Of a DNA stretch of 38,857 nucleotides, positions 24,678 to 34,245 are shown one piece after another. How positions within the stretch are numbered: position 1 is the stretch's first letter; the number at the start of each line of letters is the position of its first letter. The notes under the pieces were generated by a model that saw only the letters and a list, made by a program, of their open reading frames with translations, had not been told where the DNA came from and did not search any database. Origin of the DNA: Moraxellaceae bacterium. GTDB taxonomy: Bacteria > Pseudomonadota > Gammaproteobacteria > Pseudomonadales > Moraxellaceae. The stretch is taken from positions 1 to 38,857 of the forward strand of contig SECL01000031.1 of assembly GCA_004173455.1 (NCBI GenBank), in the 5' to 3' direction. The translations under genes and the position numbers were made by a program.

Positions 24678-27077
24678 ATGTCTACCGCTTATAAAGATAT
24701 TGATTCCCCAACCCGGTTGTTTGATTACAACAAGCATTGGGCATCATGTTTTGAGCCAGCCCCGTTTTTGCCCATGTCCCGCGCGGAGATGGATCTGCTG
24801 GGCTGGGATGCATGCGACTTTATTATGATTTGTGGCGATGCCTACGTGGATCATCCCTCGTTTTGCTCGGGCATTATTGGGCGTACGCTGGAAGCACAGG
24901 GTTTTCGGGTTGGCATTATTGCCCAGCCGGACTGGTCATCGGCAGAGGCGTTTAAGGCACTGGGCAAACCGGTGTATGCCTATGGTGTCACGGCAGGCAA
25001 CATGGATTCCATGATTAACCGCTACACCGCTGACCGCAAAATCCGTTCGGATGATGCCTATTCACCGGGCAACGTGGCCAATAAGCGCCCGGATCGTGCC
25101 GCAATTGTTTATTCACAGCGTTGCCGCGAAGCCTACCCGGATGTGCCGGTGCTACTGGGCGGGATTGAAGGCAGCCTGCGCCGCATTGCGCATTATGACT
25201 ACTGGTCGGACAAGGTGCGCCGCTCGATATTAATGGATGCCAAGGCAGACTTGTTGATGTACGGCAATGGCGAGCGTTCGATTGTGGAAGTGATGCACCG
25301 CTTGGCCAAAGGCGAGAACATCAAGGACATTACCGATGTGCGCGGTACGGCGTTTATTCTCAATAAAAACAGCAAACAGGCCAAACAAGGCTTTATTGAA
25401 ATTGCCAGCAACGATGTCGACAGTATTGGCCGGGTTGATCCAATTATTAATCCGTATGTGATGACGGATGATCTGGAGGGCTGCGAGATCGAGAAAAAGA
25501 AGGACTCGGTCAGTCAGTATCAGGGTTTTACCAAAGAGCCGGTGGCTAATCCCATTATCCGCGAAGGCAGCCAGCTCGATGCTGACACCCAAATCGTGCA
25601 ACTTAAAGCAGCGCCCAGCAAAGCCATTAAACACAAACTACCGCCGCGTGAGCTGTCGGTGATTCGCCTGCCGGATTTTGAACAGGTGGCCAATGATCCG
25701 GTATTGTATGCACATGCCAACCGCATTTTGCATCTGGAAACCAACCCTGGCAATGCGCGTGCCTTGGTACAGCGGCATGGCGAGCGTGATGTGTGGATTA
25801 ACCCGCCACCGATTCCGCTCACCACCGAAGAAATGGATTACGTGTTCGACCTGCCGTATGCCCGTTTACCGCATCCGGCTTATGGTGATGCGCGCATTCC
25901 CGCCTTTGACATGATCAAGTTTTCGGTCAATATCATGCGTGGCTGTTTTGGTGGTTGTACCTTTTGCTCCATTACCGAGCACGAAGGCCGTATTATCCAG
26001 AACCGTTCGGAAGAATCCATCTTGCGTGAAGTGGAAAAAATCCGTGACACCGCGCCGCAGTTTACCGGGATTATTTCCGACTTAGGCGGGCCAACGGCCA
26101 ACATGTACCGGCTGGCCTGCAAAGACCCGCAAATTGAAAAAAACTGCCGCAAGCCGTCTTGCGTGTATCCGGGCGTGTGCGAAAACCTGCATACCGACCA
26201 TGCGCCATTAACGCAATTGTATCGCAAGGCGCGTGAAATTAAGGGCATCAAGAAAATCCTGATTGGCTCCGGTTTGCGTTACGATCTGGCCGTGCTCAAC
26301 CCGGAATACGTGCGCGAACTGGTGACCCATCATGTGGGCGGTTATCTCAAGATTGCGCCGGAACATACCGAACAAAATGCCCTGTCCAAGATGATGAAAC
26401 CGGGCATTGGCACCTATGACCGCTTTAAGCAAATGTTTGACCGCTTTAGCAAGGAAGCCGGCAAGGAACAATACCTGATTCCGTATTTTATTGCAGCGCA
26501 TCCGGGCACTACCGATGTGGACATGATGAACCTTGCCATCTGGCTTAAGAAAAATGGTTTCCGTGCCGATCAGGTACAGACCTTTTATCCTAGCCCCATG
26601 GCCACCGCCACCACCATGTATCACACGCTTAAGAACCCGCTGCGCAAAGTGTCACGACACAGTGAAACCGTGGATATTGTCAAAGGTGAAAAACGCCGCC
26701 GCTTGCATAAGGCATTTTTGCGTTACCACGATCCCAACAACTGGCCGCTGTTGCGTGAGGCGCTAAAGAGTATGGGGCGTAGTGACTTGATTGGTAACAG
26801 CAAGCAGCACCTGATTCCCACCTATCAGCCCCAAGGCGTTGATGGCGAGTACAGCTCAGCGCGCAAGAAAAACTCCAGCGTGGCCGGTGATTCGCAAAAG
26901 CGTAGTGGTTCACAGCCGCGTAGCAATGCATCGAGTAGCAATGCGTCGAGTCAGCCCAAGCGACCACAAAAAGGCCAGATTCTGACCCAGCATACTGGTC
27001 TGCCACCACGCGAGCAGAAAGATCGGGATCAGGATAATAAAAATCGTCCGGTCAGAAACAAGCAACGGGCGCGTTGA
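24678..27077 (+). CDS. ygiQ: YgiQ-family radical SAM protein
   Basis: The 799-residue protein has an N-terminal B12-binding-like/UPF0313 region (about 45-330) and a radical SAM domain whose iron-sulfur motif CFGGCTFC (Cys423, 427, 430) is intact. It is flanked by IMRGCFGG and [18 protein letters not shown]3362-like C-terminal segment includes [15 protein letters not shown]. The last ~90 residues are a basic, Ser/Asn/Gln-rich tail with a repeated SNASS unit and look disordered. The substrate of YgiQ is not established. The length is typical. It is monocistronic, with a perfect terminator downstream. Confidence 0.92.
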   Translation: MSTAYKDIDSPTRLFDYNKHWASCFEPAPFLPMSRAEMDLLGWDACDFIMICGDAYVDHPSFCSGIIGRTLEAQGFRVGIIAQPDWSSAEAFKALGKPVYAYGVTAGNMDSMINRYTADRKIRSDDAYSPGNVANKRPDRAAIVYSQRCREAYPDVPVLLGGIEGSLRRIAHYDYWSDKVRRSILMDAKADLLMYGNGERSIVEVMHRLAKGENIKDITDVRGTAFILNKNSKQAKQGFIEIASNDVDSIGRVDPIINPYVMTDDLEGCEIEKKKDSVSQYQGFTKEPVANPIIREGSQLDADTQIVQLKAAPSKAIKHKLPPRELSVIRLPDFEQVANDPVLYAHANRILHLETNPGNARALVQRHGERDVWINPPPIPLTTEEMDYVFDLPYARLPHPAYGDARIPAFDMIKFSVNIMRGCFGGCTFCSITEHEGRIIQNRSEESILREVEKIRDTAPQFTGIISDLGGPTANMYRLACKDPQIEKNCRKPSCVYPGVCENLHTDHAPLTQLYRKAREIKGIKKILIGSGLRYDLAVLNPEYVRELVTHHVGGYLKIAPEHTEQNALSKMMKPGIGTYDRFKQMFDRFSKEAGKEQYLIPYFIAAHPGTTDVDMMNLAIWLKKNGFRADQVQTFYPSPMATATTMYHTLKNPLRKVSRHSETVDIVKGEKRRRLHKAFLRYHDPNNWPLLREALKSMGRSDLIGNSKQHLIPTYQPQGVDGEYSSARKKNSSVAGDSQKRSGSQPRSNASSSNASSQPKRPQKGQILTQHTGLPPREQKDRDQDNKNRPVRNKQRAR

Positions 27078-27094
27078 TTTTTAGCGCAAACGTC

Positions 27095-27119
27095 AAAAGG
27101 ACTCAGTGGAGTCCTTTTT
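27095..27119 (+). terminator. Rho-independent terminator after ygiQ
   Basis: AAAAGGACTC (27095-27104) and GAGTCCTTTT (27109-27118) form a perfect 10-bp stem with loop AGTG, ending in five Ts, 18 bases past the stop. Confidence 0.92.
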
Positions 27120-27363
27120 GCATTTTAGATTCTACAAGTTGGGCAAATAATCAGCTAAAAACGGAGGAACTTTTTAAAATTATTGAACTAATAACAGGTC
27201 ATCAAGTGAAGTGATGACAATAAGAACTAAGAAAATGAAGTCAGAATTTTGAAAAAGATCGAATGTAAATTGATTGATGTGTTGGTAATAAATTTTATGA
27301 TGGGCTAAATGATGATGAAAGTTTGCATAGTTTTTATTTTTTAAATGAAAAAAGACTAAGCAG

Positions 27364-27603
27364 TTAGCCTAACGCACACTGCTCAAGCCCAGCCAATTGT
27401 GTCTGATAAAACCGTTGGCGTTGCTGCAATTCTTGAATACGCTGTTGCAGAGTGTGGCGACATGCCTGCTGATGAAATTCATTCAGTTTTTTGTTTAATA
27501 AACGAATTTCCTGTACACAGCGGACTTGCAACTTGTGCAGTCGTTGCTGATAGACTTCGGGATTTTCAACTTTGGCCAGTTGGCGGGTTACGTCAATGCT
27601 CAT
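27364..27603 (-). CDS. Small coiled-coil protein, paralogue of the adjacent gene
   Basis: The 79-residue product is almost entirely helical, rich in Gln, Leu and Arg. Heptad-like spacing runs from about 16 to 74 (VYQQRLHKLQVRCVQEIRLL, then LQQRIQELQQRQRFYQTQL). An AAGAGGT ribosome site supports the ATG at 27603. It shares the RFYQTQL motif and the upstream LHKL...C segment with the gene 141 bases upstream, so the two are tandem duplicates. No known family is recognised and no membrane segment or signal is present. It may be a small scaffold or an adaptor dimer, which is a guess. Confidence 0.6.
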   Translation of the reverse strand: MSIDVTRQLAKVENPEVYQQRLHKLQVRCVQEIRLLNKKLNEFHQQACRHTLQQRIQELQQRQRFYQTQLAGLEQCALG

Positions 27604-27744
27604 GATTTACCTCTTAAGGAATTAAAGGTTTTTTTGAAGCTTATTTTTAGCAAAACCAGATGACGCTCTCATGACAAGCATTCACGTTATTTATGCCTTC
27701 ATCAAACTAAGCTCATCAAAAACCCAGCTATTAAAACAAGGCCT

Positions 27745-28080
27745 TTAAAAAAGAATCGATTGCTTCAGGGGTTGTTGCGATGGCGCAGTAGCACCCGGCA
27801 AATTGATTAATTGAGTCTGGTAAAAGCGCCGCCGTTCCTGTAGCGCATTTAAGCGGTCATGTAGCTGGTCACTCTCTTGGTCAAAGTGCTGATCGGTTGG
27901 CGATAGGGCATTAAGTTGCTGATGAATAATCACAATTTGCTGCATGCAGTGTTCCAGCAGCTTATGCAGTTTGTGGCAATAGCTGGCATCTGCTTGCGCT
28001 GTGCCATGACAATCACCAAATATCTGCTGGGGCATGTGCTGCTCGGTTGTGACGGATTGAGTCGTTGCCGGTGTCATCAC
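27745..28080 (-). CDS. Small coiled-coil protein, paralogue of the downstream gene
   Basis: The 111-residue product has a ~33-residue polar N-terminus with two cysteines. Two helical segments follow: about 37-59 (KLHKLLEHCMQQIVIIHQQL) and about 70-92 (SDQLHDRLNALQERRRFYQT). The tail is Pro/Gln-rich. The helices align with those of the next gene, keeping the cysteine in the first helix and the RFYQTQL end, with a five-residue longer linker. No ribosome site is clear at 28080, and the second codon or Met16 could also serve. No function is recognised. Transcription is towards the 79-residue paralogue, probably as one unit. Confidence 0.55.
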   Translation of the reverse strand: MMTPATTQSVTTEQHMPQQIFGDCHGTAQADASYCHKLHKLLEHCMQQIVIIHQQLNALSPTDQHFDQESDQLHDRLNALQERRRFYQTQLINLPGATAPSQQPLKQSILF

Positions 28081-28295
28081 CAGCCAGATGACAGTTATAC
28101 GGGGGCGAGAATTTTGGCGGTGTAAGACTTTGTAGCAGACCCGTTAACCAAAGTGCATTCACCTTACAGATTTGCCATAAAGCAGCCAAATCATGAAGAT
28201 TTCAACACACAAGCACAGAAATTAAGCTGCATAGTCAAAACCGCTAAAGGTTTAAACTCAAAGGCATCCTGTCGTGCCAGAGCCGGAAATCCGCT

Positions 28296-28919
28296 ATGTC
28301 TGCTGTCGTTACTACCACACAAGAACATGACTCAAATCCGTCCGAACAGCCCATGCCTGTGACCCAGCCATCATCCCAAGCTGCGGTGCCACATCGTGCC
28401 TCACGGGTAAGTTCCACCAGCTTTGATTATAGTCTGGACTTTAAAAAAATTGATTTTCGCCAGCATCCCGAGCTGTACCGGGTAGGGCGTGGTGAACAGG
28501 GCGTGTTATTGGTGGAACCCTACAAGTCGGAAATTTTGCCGTATTGGCGCTTTGCGGATGAAGACAAGGCACGGGATAGCAGTGAGAAAATTTTTGAGCT
28601 GTTTTTAAACTATCTGGACAAGGATGATTTTGTCGGGGCAGACATGGCACGCAAGTTTTTGCAAATGGGCTATACCCGCGCCCGGCGCTATGCCAATCAC
28701 AAGGGCGGCAAAAAGTACGATGGCGCGGTGCCGGATGATAAAAAAGGCTTAAGTGGTGCGCATGGCCGTGATGAATTGCCGCGTACACCGGAAGACCCGG
28801 TTAAAGCGGCGGCCGCACGGATTTTTAAGGCCAAATGGGATGAAGCCAAGCTGCATCCGCGCTATGTCAAACTTAAAGAAAATTTTCAGCAAATGACCCA
28901 AACCACCCAGAATAAATAA
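28296..28919 (+). CDS. DUF4385 family protein
   Basis: The 207-residue soluble protein has a ~40-residue Ser/Thr/Gln-rich N-terminal region and then the conserved domain. Recognisable stretches are SFDYSLDFKKIDFRQHPELY, GEQGVLLVEPYKSEILPYWRF, FVGADMARKFLQMGYTRARR and YANHKGGKKYDG. The final conserved region KAAAARIFKAKWDEAK is basic. The function of DUF4385 proteins is unknown to me; the charged, aromatic core hints at nucleic-acid or nucleotide binding, which is speculative. A weak CGGAAA ribosome site precedes the ATG. An internal ATG (PMPVTQPS) about 20 codons in could also initiate. A terminator follows directly. Confidence 0.8.
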   Translation: MSAVVTTTQEHDSNPSEQPMPVTQPSSQAAVPHRASRVSSTSFDYSLDFKKIDFRQHPELYRVGRGEQGVLLVEPYKSEILPYWRFADEDKARDSSEKIFELFLNYLDKDDFVGADMARKFLQMGYTRARRYANHKGGKKYDGAVPDDKKGLSGAHGRDELPRTPEDPVKAAAARIFKAKWDEAKLHPRYVKLKENFQQMTQTTQNK

Positions 28920-28922
28920 GCG

Positions 28923-28953
28923 CATTTTGCAATGATTTTGACAAAATGTTTTT
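28923..28953 (+). terminator. Rho-independent terminator after the DUF4385 gene
   Basis: CATTTTG (28923-28929) pairs with CAAAATG (28942-28948) across a 12-base loop, followed by five Ts, immediately past the stop. Confidence 0.6.
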
Positions 28954-29212
28954 CACAAAAGGGCGTGTCTGTGAGGCGATAATTTTCTGTCATTTACATT
29001 AAAAATTTAAGATTTGTTGGTCATGTGATGAATAAAAAAATACTTATGAATAAACGTCTAAAATACTTAATGAAAACCAGATCACAAAATCCTGCTTAAG
29101 CTTGGCTTGGTTATTGCTTCTTACGCTGTGAGTTCAACAATGAAAAAGGTATTCCCGGTGTTTACCATCCGGTAAGCCTTTTAATGCCAGTCATGCTTGA
29201 GGAGACAGTGGA

Positions 29213-29584
29213 ATGAAAACCAGTTTGGGGCAAAATGACTATGTAAATGGAGAATTTTTTTCACTGGCCAGTCAGTTGTATGTGCGTTTGCGTCGCCAGC
29301 AGGGTCGCGTGATTGACAGTGTTTATATGACCCAGAATCAGGATTATGCACAGGAAATTCTGCGGCTGGCACGTGTTAATGCGGATGCTGACATGGCGGG
29401 TTTAATCCGTCGCATTGAACAATTTTTTCCAGCTGTTGTTTGTGATATTCCTGTATTACATGAGCAGGTGAGTGGCACTATGGAACAGGATGGCACTACT
29501 TTAGGCAGCAGGTTGGCTGCTGAAATTGAAGACAAATTTGCACAACAAGAAGTGCCCCATCACTATATTGGCGCGCTGCGTTAA
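29213..29584 (+). CDS. Conserved-looking small protein of unknown function
   Basis: The 123-residue soluble protein (starting MKTSLGQNDYVNGEFFSLAS) has no signal peptide or membrane helix. A GAGGAGAC ribosome site at ideal distance and normal codon use support it as a real gene. The content is mixed helical, with an acidic C-terminal half (LAAEIEDKFAQQEVPHHY). I recognise no domain. It is followed 24 bases later by the convergent mdtD-like stop, and the small hairpin between them (AATCCT/AGGATT) may end both transcripts. Confidence 0.7.
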   Translation: MKTSLGQNDYVNGEFFSLASQLYVRLRRQQGRVIDSVYMTQNQDYAQEILRLARVNADADMAGLIRRIEQFFPAVVCDIPVLHEQVSGTMEQDGTTLGSRLAAEIEDKFAQQEVPHHYIGALR

Positions 29585-29608
29585 GCCGGTAGAAATCCTG
29601 CTGAGGGT

Positions 29609-31108
29609 TTATGAGGATTCAGGCAGTCCCACTTCGGCCTGTTCCTGCCGTTTGCATTGCTTGTCTTCCGGCTCTAGCTGCCAGAAAATCCAGGTGGCGG
29701 CCATGGTCATGACACCCATGCAAATAAAGGTGGCATGAAAGGCACTTAATACCTGTGCCGGATGATGCGCAGTCTGGTAATGCGTGGTAAAGCCGGACAA
29801 TATGGCCGCTGCTGCTGCCACGCCCAGACTCATGGACAGCATCATCACCATCGACAAGAAGCTGTTGCCACTACTGGCATAACGCGGTTCAAGGTCTTTG
29901 AGGGTTAAGGTATTCATGGCGGTAAACTGCACGGAATTGACCATGCCAAACACAAAGAAATGAATCATTTTAAGCCACAGTGGCATGTCATTGGATACAA
30001 GGGCAAAACTGGCAATCCCAAGCCCCACCAGCAAGGTGTTGCTCACCAGCACGCGGCGGTAGCCAAATCGCTGGATCAGTGGGGTAATGGTGCGTTTAAT
30101 GGTCATGGCGCCCAAAATCAGCGGCATCATCATCAGGCCGGCTTCCACCGGACTATAGCCCAGTGCCAGTTGCAGCATCAGGGGCATTAAAAAGGCAATG
30201 CAGCCGCCACCCAGCCGTGCAAACAGGTTGCCAAAAACCCCAATGCTAAAGGTGCGGTTTTGAAACAAATCCGCGCGGAACAGGGCATTGCTGTGCCGAT
30301 GCGCATGAAAGCCATAACCCACCACTGCGGCAATGCCCATGATCAGCAAGATCAGCATCACTGCCACCATGCTGTGATCGGACAGGCCATCCATTGCCAG
30401 TGACAGGCACACCATGCCCACCAGCAGTAGCACATAGCCACTTAAATCAAAACTGGGCACAGCGGGATTTTTTAAAATCGGCATCACCCGCAGGGTAAGT
30501 AGTGCGCCAATAATCCCAATGGGCAGGTTAATTAAAAAAATCCAGTGCCACGTGGCCACTTCCACCAGCCAGCCGCCCAAGGCCGGGCCAACCAGCGGGC
30601 CAATCAAGCCGGGAATGGTAATAAAACTCATGGCGGCCAGAAACTGCGGTCGTGGCACAATGCGTAAAATCGCCAATCGGCCGACCGGCAGCAGCATGGC
30701 ACCGCCCACGCCCTGCAACACCCGCGCTGCAATGAGCTGATTCAGGGTTTGCGACAGTGCGCAGCACAGCGAGGCAGTCGCAAAAATAATGATGGCCAGT
30801 AAAAAGGCATAGCGAATCCCAATGCGGTCGGCAATCCAGCCACTGGCCGGAATAACCGCAGCAACCGACAGCACATAAGCCACTACCACCGATTGCATTT
30901 GCAGTGGGCTTTCCCCCAGATTGTGCGCAATGCTGGGCAGGGCAGTATTTACAATCGTGGAATCCAGCGACTGCATAAAAAAGCCCAGTGCCACCAGCCA
31001 CAATAGGGTTTTATAATCAGGATCGACTTTGACTGGAGGCTTTGCTGGTTGCCCGATTGAGCGCACTGCAGACTGCTGAGAAGCTGGATTGGAAGTAGGA
31101 TGAGCCAC
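29609..31108 (-). CDS. mdtD: DHA2-family MFS exporter (MdtD-like)
   Basis: The product is a 499-residue inner-membrane drug/proton antiporter with about 14 membrane helices. Family landmarks are FFMQSLDSTIVNTALPSIA, ESPLQMQSVVVAYVLSVA, the motif A-like GWIADRIGIRYAF, and VLQGVGGAMLLPVGRLAI with GPALGGWLVE (motif C). It closely resembles E. coli MdtD across the first ~200 residues. I set the start at the GTG at 31108 because a GAGGT ribosome site lies five bases upstream. The open frame runs 34 codons further, but that extension contains a spurious hydrophobic run and has no ribosome site. The substrate is unknown. It is divergent from ybaK. Confidence 0.88.
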   Translation of the reverse strand: MAHPTSNPASQQSAVRSIGQPAKPPVKVDPDYKTLLWLVALGFFMQSLDSTIVNTALPSIAHNLGESPLQMQSVVVAYVLSVAAVIPASGWIADRIGIRYAFLLAIIIFATASLCCALSQTLNQLIAARVLQGVGGAMLLPVGRLAILRIVPRPQFLAAMSFITIPGLIGPLVGPALGGWLVEVATWHWIFLINLPIGIIGALLTLRVMPILKNPAVPSFDLSGYVLLLVGMVCLSLAMDGLSDHSMVAVMLILLIMGIAAVVGYGFHAHRHSNALFRADLFQNRTFSIGVFGNLFARLGGGCIAFLMPLMLQLALGYSPVEAGLMMMPLILGAMTIKRTITPLIQRFGYRRVLVSNTLLVGLGIASFALVSNDMPLWLKMIHFFVFGMVNSVQFTAMNTLTLKDLEPRYASSGNSFLSMVMMLSMSLGVAAAAAILSGFTTHYQTAHHPAQVLSAFHATFICMGVMTMAATWIFWQLEPEDKQCKRQEQAEVGLPESS

Positions 31109-31324
31109 AGACGACCTCGCAGATAACGGGCTGAGCAAAGCCAGCTCAGCCAAAAGCAGATGGTAGAACAATAACAGCATGGGTAGCGATGTCGCATCGC
31201 CGCTAGGCATAGTGTAATAGCTAGTACTGGCATGGCCTGTAACAAGCTGTTGTATGATGATACGTTTTGCTTGCGCTGGGTTTTAGCCAAAGCGCTGTCC
31301 ATGTGGTCTGCTGCAAAACCACAG

Positions 31325-31330
31325 TATAAT
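31325..31330 (+). promoter_or_regulatory. Putative -10 box for ybaK
   Basis: A perfect TATAAT lies 33 bases before the ybaK ATG in the divergent gap. No good -35 hexamer is seen at 17 bases, so this is tentative. Confidence 0.35.
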
Positions 31331-31362
31331 GAGGCCAGTTTAGTGTTGACCCGAGAGCGTAT

Positions 31363-31833
31363 ATGACCCCGGCTTGCCGTTTGCTCAACCAGCAGAAAAT
31401 TAGCTATAGCCTGCATGAATACGCACATGATCCGGCCTGTAGCAACTTTGGGCTGGAAGCGGCGCAAAAACTGAATCTGCCGTTGGCGCAGGTTTTTAAA
31501 ACCTTGCTGGTCACCGATGATAAGCAGTTTTATGTGGCTATTTTGCCGGTCAGCCATACTTTAAGTTTAAAAAAAGCCGCACAGGCACTGGGTTGCAAAA
31601 AACTGCACATGGCCGATCTGAAAGACGCGGAGCGTATTACGGGCTATCTGGTGGGCGGCATCAGCCCGGTTGGCCAGAAAAAGCGACTGAGCACTATTAT
31701 TGATGCCTCAGCGCAGCACCTGCCCCTGCTGTATGTAAGCGGTGGACGGCGCGGGCTGGATATTGGTCTAAAACCACAGGACTTAGCCGATGTCGTTCAG
31801 GCACGGTTTGCTGATATTCTGGATACGCATTAA
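31363..31833 (+). CDS. ybaK: Cys-tRNA(Pro)/Cys-tRNA(Cys) deacylase YbaK
   Basis: The 156-residue editing enzyme hydrolyses Cys-tRNA(Pro) formed by prolyl-tRNA synthetase. Family motifs are the opening [19 protein letters not shown], the catalytic lysine strand [23 protein letters not shown], and the glycine loop [20 protein letters not shown] followed by [13 protein letters not shown]. The length is as expected. A membrane protein gene starts 39 bases downstream on the same strand and may be cotranscribed. Confidence 0.93.
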   Translation: MTPACRLLNQQKISYSLHEYAHDPACSNFGLEAAQKLNLPLAQVFKTLLVTDDKQFYVAILPVSHTLSLKKAAQALGCKKLHMADLKDAERITGYLVGGISPVGQKKRLSTIIDASAQHLPLLYVSGGRRGLDIGLKPQDLADVVQARFADILDTH

Positions 31834-31872
31834 CCCTATTTTTGCCAGACTTCTATAAAAGGAACATACCAC

Positions 31873-32307
31873 TTGAGTTTAAAAAAATACTACTGGGCTT
31901 ATTTTGGCCTTTATATTTTGTTCAATGTGATCTTATTTGCTGTCAGCTTTTTTATTGATTTTGGCAGCAGCCTGTCGTTTTTAACGGCATTTGTGGCAGC
32001 TATCAGCACCGGTCAGATCTTTGTCAAAGATCAGCGCAGAGCACCTAATCCAGCTGAAAAAAAGCGACTGGTCTGGGGCTCGCTAGCCATTAGCTGGGGC
32101 AGTTCACTGCTGTTAACGCTGGTTGCGTTGGCATTGATGACATGGGCTGGTGACAATATGGCCTTTATACAAACATTGCGCTCAGGGGTTTTTCTACTGA
32201 CCATGCTGGTGATCCTTATGGTGCTGTTATTGATTAGCTATGCCATGACCAGTTGGGCGTATGGCGGTATGGCAAATCGTTTTGCGCTTAAAGCCAATAA
32301 AATCTAA
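31873..32307 (+). CDS. ABZJ_00895-type membrane protein
   Basis: The 144-residue inner-membrane protein has four predicted helices: about 6-25, 30-50 (short), 71-93 and 104-126. The pattern YWAYFGLYILFNVILF, AAISTGQIFVKDQRRAP, EKKRLVWGSLAISW and the ending MTSWAYGGMANRFALK matches the ABZJ_00895 family, which I know from Acinetobacter. The function is unknown. The start codon is TTG, supported by AAAAGGAAC ten bases upstream and by family start position (S-L-K-K-Y-Y-W). It is convergent with the LOG gene. Confidence 0.78.
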   Translation: MSLKKYYWAYFGLYILFNVILFAVSFFIDFGSSLSFLTAFVAAISTGQIFVKDQRRAPNPAEKKRLVWGSLAISWGSSLLLTLVALALMTWAGDNMAFIQTLRSGVFLLTMLVILMVLLLISYAMTSWAYGGMANRFALKANKI

Positions 32308-32339
32308 AGTGTTCAGCCATAACTATGCTTGTACACCAG

Positions 32340-33050
32340 TTACACATGCTCGGTATGCACAGTGCCGGGCTGTTGCGTGGCTCGCTGAATCGCTTGCATG
32401 ACGTCTGACACGTTATTGCACACCACCACTTTGGCGCAATGTTCCGGTGTTAAAAATCCTTCTGCCACCGCATGCGCCAGTTGGTCAATCAGCCCCTGAT
32501 AGTAGTTTTCGACATTAAACAGCACAATCGGCTTACTGTGCTGTGCCAATTGCCCCCAAGTGGCAATTTCCAGAATTTCCTCAAACGTGCCAAGACCACC
32601 CGGCAGTGCGACAAAGGCACAGGCGCGTTCTGCCATCATGGCTTTGCGCTCATGCATGGTATCCACCACATACAGCTCGGTTAAGCCAGCATGTGCAATT
32701 TCGTTTTGCAGCAAAAACGCCGGAATCACTCCAACCACTTCCGCACCCTGTTCCAGCACGGTATCGGCAACCTGCCCCATCAGGCCAATACTGGCACCGC
32801 CATACACCACGCCCAGATGGTTTTGTGCCAGTTGCTGCGCCAGTAAAATAGCCTGCTCACGATACACTGGCTTATTGCCAGCACGTGAACCACAATACAG
32901 CGCCACCAGTGGCATAGTGGTTTTAATGTTTGCTGTATGATCGGGCTTTTCAGTAGAAGTGCCCTGCAACAGACCCGTTGATCCAGATGCTGTGGCTGAA
33001 TAAGGCTCGGCGCTTGTGTTGGCTGAGTAAGAATTAGCGGCGTGATTCAT
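32340..33050 (-). CDS. LOG-family nucleotide phosphoribohydrolase (TIGR00730)
   Basis: The 236-residue protein belongs to the LOG/YvdD group, which cleaves nucleoside 5'-monophosphates (cytokinin ribotides, AMP) to base and ribose phosphate. Signatures are ALYCGSRAGNKP, VVYGGASIGLMG, MHERKAMM (135-136 basic pair) and PGGLGTFEE (150-158), all intact. The first 45 residues are a low-complexity Ser/Ala/Thr extension absent from usual members. An ATG at 32915 (MPLVALYCGS) would give a normal-length protein but lacks a ribosome site, and the site at the first ATG is also weak. The physiological role in bacteria is uncertain. Confidence 0.88.
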   Translation of the reverse strand: MNHAANSYSANTSAEPYSATASGSTGLLQGTSTEKPDHTANIKTTMPLVALYCGSRAGNKPVYREQAILLAQQLAQNHLGVVYGGASIGLMGQVADTVLEQGAEVVGVIPAFLLQNEIAHAGLTELYVVDTMHERKAMMAERACAFVALPGGLGTFEEILEIATWGQLAQHSKPIVLFNVENYYQGLIDQLAHAVAEGFLTPEHCAKVVVCNNVSDVMQAIQRATQQPGTVHTEHV

Positions 33051-33345
33051 CGTTATATTTATCCATTGGATTTTATGACAGGCGCAGTGTTTCAGGTACG
33101 ATTATTGGAAAATCCTTGATGTCCTGTGGTGTCCTGTCAGGATTAATGCCTGTCCAAAGCGGACATGGCGTAGAGATGGTTTAATCATACGACTTTATAT
33201 CGCTGCATTGCAGTGTGGCAATGCACAGTTTTGAAGCATTTTTGCAGAGTTTTATTTATTGTATTGCTACCTTTCGTACATAGATACATCAGCGGTCACA
33301 TCAGCGTTATAAACTGACAGGCTGGTATGGCCTAAACCCATTCAA

Positions 33346-34236
33346 TTAAATCCGGCGGGCACTCACCAGCACATAGTGAATCAGCCCATGCTTGGCCAGA
33401 AAACTACACAATCGCGCAGTCATTTTAATTTTTAGCCAGTCGGTTTTTGCGGCCAGCATTAACGTTTTGGGTGGCGCAAGTTGCTGAATGTAATTGGCAA
33501 ACCCCGCCAAGACCTGTTGATCGAGCACTTGTAGCCGAATATCGGTAAACTCCGCATGCTGCAAGGTGGTCATGATTTCCTCATGATGCAGCAGGTTTTG
33601 TGCCGGCACATAAGCCATATTAAGCAGCTTTAGTGTGAGGGTTTTATTCAACAGTGATGCCAATGGCCAGCGCTTACTTTTGCTTAAGGTAGTAAAGGCT
33701 ATGCGTCCTTGGGGTTTGAGCGCCGCGCTGTTGACCGCCAGAAAATCGGCCAGCCGGGCATGATAGGCCGCATCGACACACAGCACTGCGTCAAAGGCGT
33801 GTTCAAGATTATCATTTGGCAAAGGCAACTGGTCAAAAGCGGCTTGATAAATGCCATTAAGCTGGGGCAAGTTGGCCGCTTGAATACGGGCGATGCAAGC
33901 GGGCTGAATTTCAAAGGCGCTCAGGTGCTGAATGCCAAACTGTTTTGTCCAATATTTTAGACTCGCGCCCTGACCACAGCCCAGATCCAGCACATGGTCA
34001 TGAGGTTGCAAGTTCGCTGCCAGTCCGATCTGTTTGGCCAGTTGCGCACAAGCGACTTGATAATCACGGATGTTTTGGTCATCCCCCGTATTTTGCCAAA
34101 ATCCCAGATTGCTCCATGCCAGCAGGTTGGGATCGCCCAGCAGCGTGCTGGCAATGGCAAAATGATGCTTTGCGGGCTTGGGCAATATTTTTTGCAGGAA
34201 TTGCCGCCGCTTAAGGCCAAACCAGATACGCATCAT
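33346..34236 (-). CDS. Class I SAM-dependent methyltransferase
   Basis: The 296-residue protein has the SAM site VLDLGCGQGAS (about 83-92) with an acidic strand-2 end (FEIQPACIARIQA). Further motifs are FDAVLCVDAAYHA and LKPQGRIAFTTL. The N-terminus is basic and amphipathic (MMRIWFGLKRRQFLQK), suggesting membrane contact. The frame begins with a TTG at 34239, but I prefer the ATG at 34236: an AAAGG ribosome site overlaps the stop codon of the upstream FAD oxidoreductase, so the pair is translationally coupled. Small-molecule or lipid methyltransferases have this layout; the substrate is unknown. Confidence 0.85.
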   Translation of the reverse strand: MMRIWFGLKRRQFLQKILPKPAKHHFAIASTLLGDPNLLAWSNLGFWQNTGDDQNIRDYQVACAQLAKQIGLAANLQPHDHVLDLGCGQGASLKYWTKQFGIQHLSAFEIQPACIARIQAANLPQLNGIYQAAFDQLPLPNDNLEHAFDAVLCVDAAYHARLADFLAVNSAALKPQGRIAFTTLSKSKRWPLASLLNKTLTLKLLNMAYVPAQNLLHHEEIMTTLQHAEFTDIRLQVLDQQVLAGFANYIQQLAPPKTLMLAAKTDWLKIKMTARLCSFLAKHGLIHYVLVSARRI

Positions 34237-34245
34237 CAATCGCCT

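Noticed and set aside
31109-31210. Upstream ATG extension of the MdtD-like exporter
   Set aside because: It has no ribosome site and adds an extra hydrophobic run before the family start; the GTG at 31108 has a GAGGT site at ideal spacing.
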